Assembly: GCA_023429275.1 (NCBI GenBank)
Contig: JAEYWB010000798.1
Coordinates: 1 to 10,660 of the forward strand
Direction: 5' to 3'
DNA: 10,660 nucleotides
Origin: Planctomycetota bacterium
Lineage (GTDB): Bacteria; Planctomycetota; Planctomycetia; Planctomycetales; Planctomycetaceae
This document shows positions 7,916 through 10,660 of this stretch, in pieces; position 1 is the first letter of the stretch, and each line of letters opens with the position of its first letter. The translations under genes and the position numbers were made by a program. The notes beneath the pieces were generated by a model. That model ran no database searches, was not told the origin of the DNA, and was given only the letters and a program-made list of their open reading frames with translations.

Positions 7916-7937
7916 CGACGTGCCAGAAAGCCGTTCG

Positions 7938-8615
7938 ATGAATGTCCTGGTGGTAGAAGATGACGCCGTCCTGGGGAAGGCGATCGAGCGGGGCCTGCTC
8001 GAGAAGGGCTACCAGTGCCAGTGGTGCCGGAACGGCCGCCGGGGGCAGGAGCAGGCTCTCGCCCAGAAATTTGACGCCATCGTCCTCGACCTGATGATCC
8101 CGGACCTCAGCGGTCTCGAGGTGCTCAAGAGCATCCGCCATGCGGGGATCCAGACGCCGGTCATCATTCTGACCGCTCTCGGGTCGGTCGAGGACCGGGT
8201 CAATGGCCTCAACGCCGGCGCGGATGACTACCTCGTCAAGCCGTTCGAGTTCGCGGAGCTCCTCGCCCGGCTGCATGCGATCAGCCGGCGGTCGATTCAC
8301 CTGCAGTCGTCGACCCTCGAGGTCGGCAACCTGACACTGAACATGTCGCTCCGGCGGGTGACCCGCGACGGCAAGGAGATCGAGCTGACCCCGACGGAGT
8401 TCAGCCTCCTCGAATTCATGCTGCGGAACGTCGGCCAGGTCGTGACCCGCAAGATGCTCTGCGAGCACCTGTGGGACGCCAACTGGGAAGGGGTGACGAA
8501 CGTCATCGAGGTGCACATCAACCGCCTGCGGAACAAGATCGACCGCGACTTCCCGGTCGCGCTGATCCACACGGTCCGCGGCAAGGGCTACGTCCTCCGT
8601 TCGGAACCGGCTTGA
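7938..8615 (+). CDS. OmpR/PhoB-family response regulator transcription factor (orphan)
   Basis: The 225-aa product is a two-domain DNA-binding response regulator that would be phosphorylated by a sensor kinase and act on promoters in the cytoplasm. Receiver domain, about residues 1-115: acidic pair D8/D9 in VVEDD, phospho-acceptor D51 in VLDLMIPD, switch T79 in ILTALG, and K101 in YLVKPFE, so all key residues are present. The C-terminal winged-helix domain spans about 127-225, with the family signatures ELTPTEFSLLE, a recognition helix around NVIEVHINRLRNKI, and the closing HTVRGKGYVL hairpin. Length is typical of the family. I chose the ATG at 7938 because the first beta strand starts there; a GTG at 7920 with GGAGG before it is a real alternative. 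No histidine kinase follows: the next gene is convergent hemY. The gene is divergent from the giant secreted paralogues, which it might regulate. The specific subfamily cannot be named. Confidence 0.95.
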   Translation: MNVLVVEDDAVLGKAIERGLLEKGYQCQWCRNGRRGQEQALAQKFDAIVLDLMIPDLSGLEVLKSIRHAGIQTPVIILTALGSVEDRVNGLNAGADDYLVKPFEFAELLARLHAISRRSIHLQSSTLEVGNLTLNMSLRRVTRDGKEIELTPTEFSLLEFMLRNVGQVVTRKMLCEHLWDANWEGVTNVIEVHINRLRNKIDRDFPVALIHTVRGKGYVLRSEPA

Positions 8616-8741
8616 GCGTTAGCGTTTATTGAGCGTCGGACTGGTTCTTGCGCCTGATTGAGTGATCGACCATCACCTCGGTCCAGAGGAGTCCCGGCAG
8701 GAACGAACGAATTCTCCAGAATCGGCTCTCAGCAATTCCCA

Positions 8742-8761
8742 CTTTCGTCCCTGGCGGGACT
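8742..8761. repeat. 20-bp direct repeat, copy 1 (contains GTCCC-TGGC-GGGAC hairpin)
   Basis: This copy matches the one at 8809-8828 at 19 of 20 positions; the single difference is G versus A in the hairpin loop. The pairing arms GTCCC (8747-8751) and GGGAC (8756-8760) are identical in both copies, and the one change falls in the loop, as expected if the fold is retained. The repeat is seen directly; its nature is unknown. Confidence 0.7.
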
Positions 8762-8781
8762 TGCCGCTCTGAATGCCTCTA

Positions 8782-8800
8782 CCCCCCGTTGCGCGGGGGG
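8782..8800. terminator. Strong GC hairpin between convergent genes, possible terminator
   Basis: CCCCCCG (8782-8788) and CGGGGGG (8794-8800) form a 7-bp all-GC stem around TTGCG. It lies between the two copies of the 20-bp repeat. No U-run follows on either strand (GCGACTTCCTTT on plus, TAGAGG on minus), so intrinsic termination is not assured. It could instead be the central stem of a repeat element or structured RNA. Confidence 0.3.
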
Positions 8801-8808
8801 GCGACTTC

Positions 8809-8828
8809 CTTTCGTCCCTGACGGGACT
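8809..8828. repeat. 20-bp direct repeat, copy 2 (contains GTCCC-TGAC-GGGAC hairpin)
   Basis: This is the second copy of the repeat at 8742-8761, offset by 67 bp, with one loop substitution. Arms are GTCCC (8814-8818) and GGGAC (8823-8827). Together with the central GC stem at 8782-8800, the two copies make a symmetric hairpin-hairpin-hairpin arrangement of about 87 bp. Confidence 0.7.
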
Positions 8829-8872
8829 GGATCGGCACGCTGGGGCTGACTCGTCAGGACGAGATGGCCTTC

Positions 8873-8894
8873 AAAAGCCGCGGACGACAGTCCG
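8873..8894 (-). terminator. Weak intrinsic-terminator candidate after hemY
   Basis: On the minus strand, about 35 bases past the hemY stop, a CGGAC-TGTC-GTCCG stem (plus coordinates 8881-8894) is followed four bases later by TTTT (8873-8876). The stem has only 5 bp and the U-run is short, so this is a weak candidate. Position and orientation fit hemY. Confidence 0.35.
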
Positions 8895-8929
8895 TGAATC
8901 AGGCTGCGGGCACGGACTGGCGTGCGTCC

Positions 8930-10414
8930 CTAAACGGTCCGGGAAAACGCGGCCTCGGCCGCGCGCTCACCGCTTTCAATGGTGTCCGGGATTCCGACGC
9001 CGCCGAACGCATTGCCGGCGAGATGGACCGGGCCGAGTTCGTTCGCGAGGCGATGGATCTCCCGGACTCGCTCGAGATGGCCGACGTGGTACTGCGGCAT
9101 CGCTGAGGGATACCGGGTCAGGACCTCGAAATCCGGCGTCCCGCCGACGCCGAGCAGATCCGCCAGCTCTTCGCGAACCGTGCGGAGGATCGCTTCGTCC
9201 GACTGCTCGTACTGCTCCGGCTGCATCGCTCCGCCGACGAACGTCCGCAGGATCGCACGCCCCTCAGGAGCACGCGTCGGAAACTTGCGGCTGAGGAAAG
9301 AGACCGCCAGGACCTTTCGGCGCTCGATGTGGGGAATGACCAGTCCGAACGAATCGAGCGGGTGCCGGATGTCTTCGAGCCTGTGCCCCGAGACGACGAT
9401 CGCGCTCGAGGCATACGGAATCTCTCGGAGATTTCTCGCCAGTTCCGGTGAGTCCGCCGCCACCAGCGAGGCCATCGCGGGGGCCGAGAGGGCGAGAATC
9501 ACGGCGTTGAACACCTGCCGCCGCGGACCGTCCGGACCTTCCGTCGCCACTTCGACGCCGGCCGGGCCGGACGATGACCGGGGAAGAACCGTCAGTCCTT
9601 TGACGGATGTTCCCAGGTGACTTCGGCAGGTTTCCCGGACGCGGTCGGCGAGCGTGTGGACGATCTGCGACATCCCGTGACGCGGCGCGACGAACAAGCC
9701 GTAACGTGCTCCCGCCGCCTCCCGCTCTGCCTCGCTTTGGGTCTTCCGCGTCTTCCAGACCGACTTCAGAAGTCCGCCGTACTGTCGCTCCATCTCGAGG
9801 AACCGCGGGAGAGTGGCCGCAAGGCTGAGGTGCTCGGGGTTTGCGGTGTAGATGCCACCGACGAGGGGCTGAACGATTCGGTCGAGAACCTCCTGACCCA
9901 GGCGCCGTCGAGTGAAGCTCGCGAGGCTTTCATCATCGTCGGTCGTCCGCGGCGGGATGAACCACTCTTCGAGGCATCGCATCTTTCCCGCCGCCGACAG
10001 GAGCGGCGTCGCGAGGAGCGCCCAGAGGTTCCCCGGGACGAGGAGGTTGAAGCCGGCGGGTGTCGGGACCGGCTTTCCGTCCGAGAGAATGAGCGAGCCG
10101 CGGTACTTCGGATCGGTCGAGAGGAGTTCCGACTCGAGGCCGAGCCGGCGGCAGAGGTTGATGGCGCCGGGCTTGCTGGTGATGAACGAATCTGCCCCCC
10201 GTTCGATGACGTAGTCGCCGAGACGCTCTGTCTGGACGAGCCCGCCGAGTCGGCTGGAGGCATCGAAGAGATGGACATCGACCTGCCGGTTCGACTCCGC
10301 CGCCAGCTCGGCGGCGCGATGGGCTGCCGCGAGCCCGCTGAGTCCGCCGCCGATGACTGCCAGGCGCTGGGGATGATCGAAGGAGGAAGGCGAAGGTGCG
10401 GCTTGAGAACTCAT
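8930..10414 (-). CDS. hemY: Protoporphyrinogen/coproporphyrinogen oxidase, oxygen-dependent FAD type
   Basis: The 494-aa product is a flavoprotein of the HemY/PPOX family (also written hemG, or cgoX when coproporphyrinogen is the substrate). It catalyses the six-electron, oxygen-dependent oxidation of the porphyrinogen ring late in haem synthesis, usually at the inner face of the membrane. Seen: a Rossmann FAD-binding motif GGGLSGLAAA at residues 22-31, then LGGLVQTE, then the RGADSFITSKP segment typical of the family. The middle includes VGGIYTANPEHLSL, a hallmark of this enzyme. The C-terminus carries PQYHVGHLERV and the second FAD-contacting motif GNAFGGVGIPDTIESG at about 467-482. Length is slightly above the usual 450-480 because of a short Ser/Pro/Ala-rich N-terminal extension. 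I chose the ATG at 10414; a GTG at 10456 is in frame but would read through a palindrome. The gene stands alone, convergent with the regulator. Which porphyrinogen it prefers cannot be told from this sequence. Confidence 0.95.
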   Translation of the reverse strand: MSSQAAPSPSSFDHPQRLAVIGGGLSGLAAAHRAAELAAESNRQVDVHLFDASSRLGGLVQTERLGDYVIERGADSFITSKPGAINLCRRLGLESELLSTDPKYRGSLILSDGKPVPTPAGFNLLVPGNLWALLATPLLSAAGKMRCLEEWFIPPRTTDDDESLASFTRRRLGQEVLDRIVQPLVGGIYTANPEHLSLAATLPRFLEMERQYGGLLKSVWKTRKTQSEAEREAAGARYGLFVAPRHGMSQIVHTLADRVRETCRSHLGTSVKGLTVLPRSSSGPAGVEVATEGPDGPRRQVFNAVILALSAPAMASLVAADSPELARNLREIPYASSAIVVSGHRLEDIRHPLDSFGLVIPHIERRKVLAVSFLSRKFPTRAPEGRAILRTFVGGAMQPEQYEQSDEAILRTVREELADLLGVGGTPDFEVLTRYPSAMPQYHVGHLERVREIHRLANELGPVHLAGNAFGGVGIPDTIESGERAAEAAFSRTV

Positions 10415-10422
10415 CGCACCAT

Positions 10423-10436
10423 AGTACCGCGGTACT
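10423..10436. promoter_or_regulatory. Perfect 14-bp palindrome just upstream of hemY, candidate operator
   Basis: AGTACCGCGGTACT reads the same on both strands and ends 8 bases from the chosen hemY ATG. On the minus strand its right end overlaps TACTAT, a 4-of-6 match to a -10 box. If used, that box would place the transcript start at or near the ATG, giving a leaderless message, and a repressor on the palindrome would block it. No good -35 box is seen. The palindrome is certain; operator function is inference. Confidence 0.4.
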
Positions 10437-10660
10437 CCGTGCCGTCGAACGGACACCCGCGGGAAAGCGAAGCGTTCTTCCTCACGGGGCCGCGCTTCAG
10501 CAATCGAATGGCAAGAGAGGCTCAGTCGGCAGTCCGCCGATCAGCCGCTCCGCGCTCGCGCCCGGTTCCGACGTGGCCGCAATCGATGGGAAGCGAACAC
10601 GTGGTTCGAACCGGACGTTAGCGCGTGCCGGCCGAAGAGTCTCGTCGTCGCAGCAAACGA
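10437..10660. other. Upstream region of hemY, no gene recognised
   Basis: About 220 bp up to the right edge carry no supportable gene on either strand. A 10-bp palindrome GGTTCGAACC lies at 10603-10612, but neither strand gives the arms of a tRNA around it. The region probably contains upstream control sequence for hemY and possibly the edge of a gene beyond the window. Confidence 0.4.

Larger units (their letters stand above)
7422..7937. promoter_or_regulatory. Divergent intergenic region between the giant-protein gene and the response regulator
   Basis: This stretch of about 500 bp holds no gene I can support. The open frames on both strands are Arg/Pro/Gly-rich and lack recognisable domains or good ribosome-binding sites. 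It must contain the start signals for both divergent genes, but no clear -35/-10 pair stands out. An AT-rich patch lies near 7846-7858 (AGTTAATTGAATT). Regulatory-looking structure is concentrated in 7650-7790: a pair of 9-bp direct repeats, two inverted repeats built on GAATCG or CGGAAT, and a GTCCC/GGGAC hairpin, each listed separately where distinct. Confidence 0.5.
8616..8929. other. Convergent intergenic region, rich in small hairpins, no gene
   Basis: These 314 bp separate the ends of the response regulator and hemY and contain no supportable coding sequence. At least six short perfect inverted repeats are packed into it: GTGAT/ATCAC (8662-8676), GTCCC/GGGAC twice (8747-8760 and 8814-8827), CCCCCCG/CGGGGGG (8782-8800), CTCGT/ACGAG (8850-8863) and CGGAC/GTCCG (8881-8894). 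Two of them belong to a 20-bp direct repeat. The region may be an interspersed repeat element, a structured RNA, or a set of transcription-stop signals for the two converging genes. Confidence 0.6.

Noticed and set aside
7851-7937. TTG at 7851 as the response-regulator start
   Set aside because: It would add 29 residues with no receiver-domain homology and has no Shine-Dalgarno sequence before it.
8742-8828. CRISPR-like repeat pair
   Set aside because: There are only two copies, with unequal hairpin-containing context between them and no cas gene nearby.
10415-10456. GTG at 10456 as the hemY start
   Set aside because: The added 14 residues (Arg-rich) would encode the perfect palindrome and match nothing expected before the FAD motif. 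The ATG at 10414 is simpler.
10590-10625. GGTTCGAACC resembling a tRNA T-arm
   Set aside because: On neither strand do the flanks form the T-stem, nor are acceptor, D or anticodon arms found. It is better read as a short palindrome.

Overview
The window is GC-rich (roughly 60-65 % by eye) and looks like a chromosomal segment from a bacterium of the Planctomycetota. This assignment is an inference. It rests on very large secreted, membrane-anchored proteins of no recognised family, weak Shine-Dalgarno signals and sparse operon structure; no marker gene here is decisive. No insertion sequence, phage gene, CRISPR array, rRNA or convincing tRNA is visible.

Layout, left to right. (1) Positions 1-3925, minus strand: at least 1308 codons of a giant secreted protein. 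Its start is in the window and its C-terminus runs off the left edge. (2) Positions 3926-4061: a hairpin-rich spacer. (3) Positions 4062-7421, minus strand: a complete 1119-aa secreted and membrane-anchored protein, transcribed ahead of the first. (4) Positions 7422-7937: a long divergent intergenic region with direct and inverted repeats. (5) Positions 7938-8615, plus strand: an OmpR-family response regulator with no kinase beside it. (6) Positions 8616-8929: a convergent, hairpin-rich intergenic region carrying a 20-bp direct repeat. (7) Positions 8930-10414, minus strand: an oxygen-dependent protoporphyrinogen/coproporphyrinogen oxidase (hemY type). (8) Positions 10415-10660: upstream DNA of hemY, with a perfect 14-bp palindrome just before its start and no gene I can support.

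The main discovery is that the two giant proteins are divergent tandem paralogues. They share an N-terminal signal peptide, a similar first domain, four recurring beta-rich modules placed at nearly the same residue numbers, a nearly identical central motif (TWT-x5-6-VTGP) and C-terminal membrane segments. I recognise no named family for them. They may form a two-component cell-envelope apparatus. The orphan regulator is transcribed divergently from them across a shared control region with repeated GAATCG half-sites, so it could regulate the pair; that link is inference. hemY is a housekeeping haem-synthesis gene, convergent with the regulator and with no visible functional tie to the rest.
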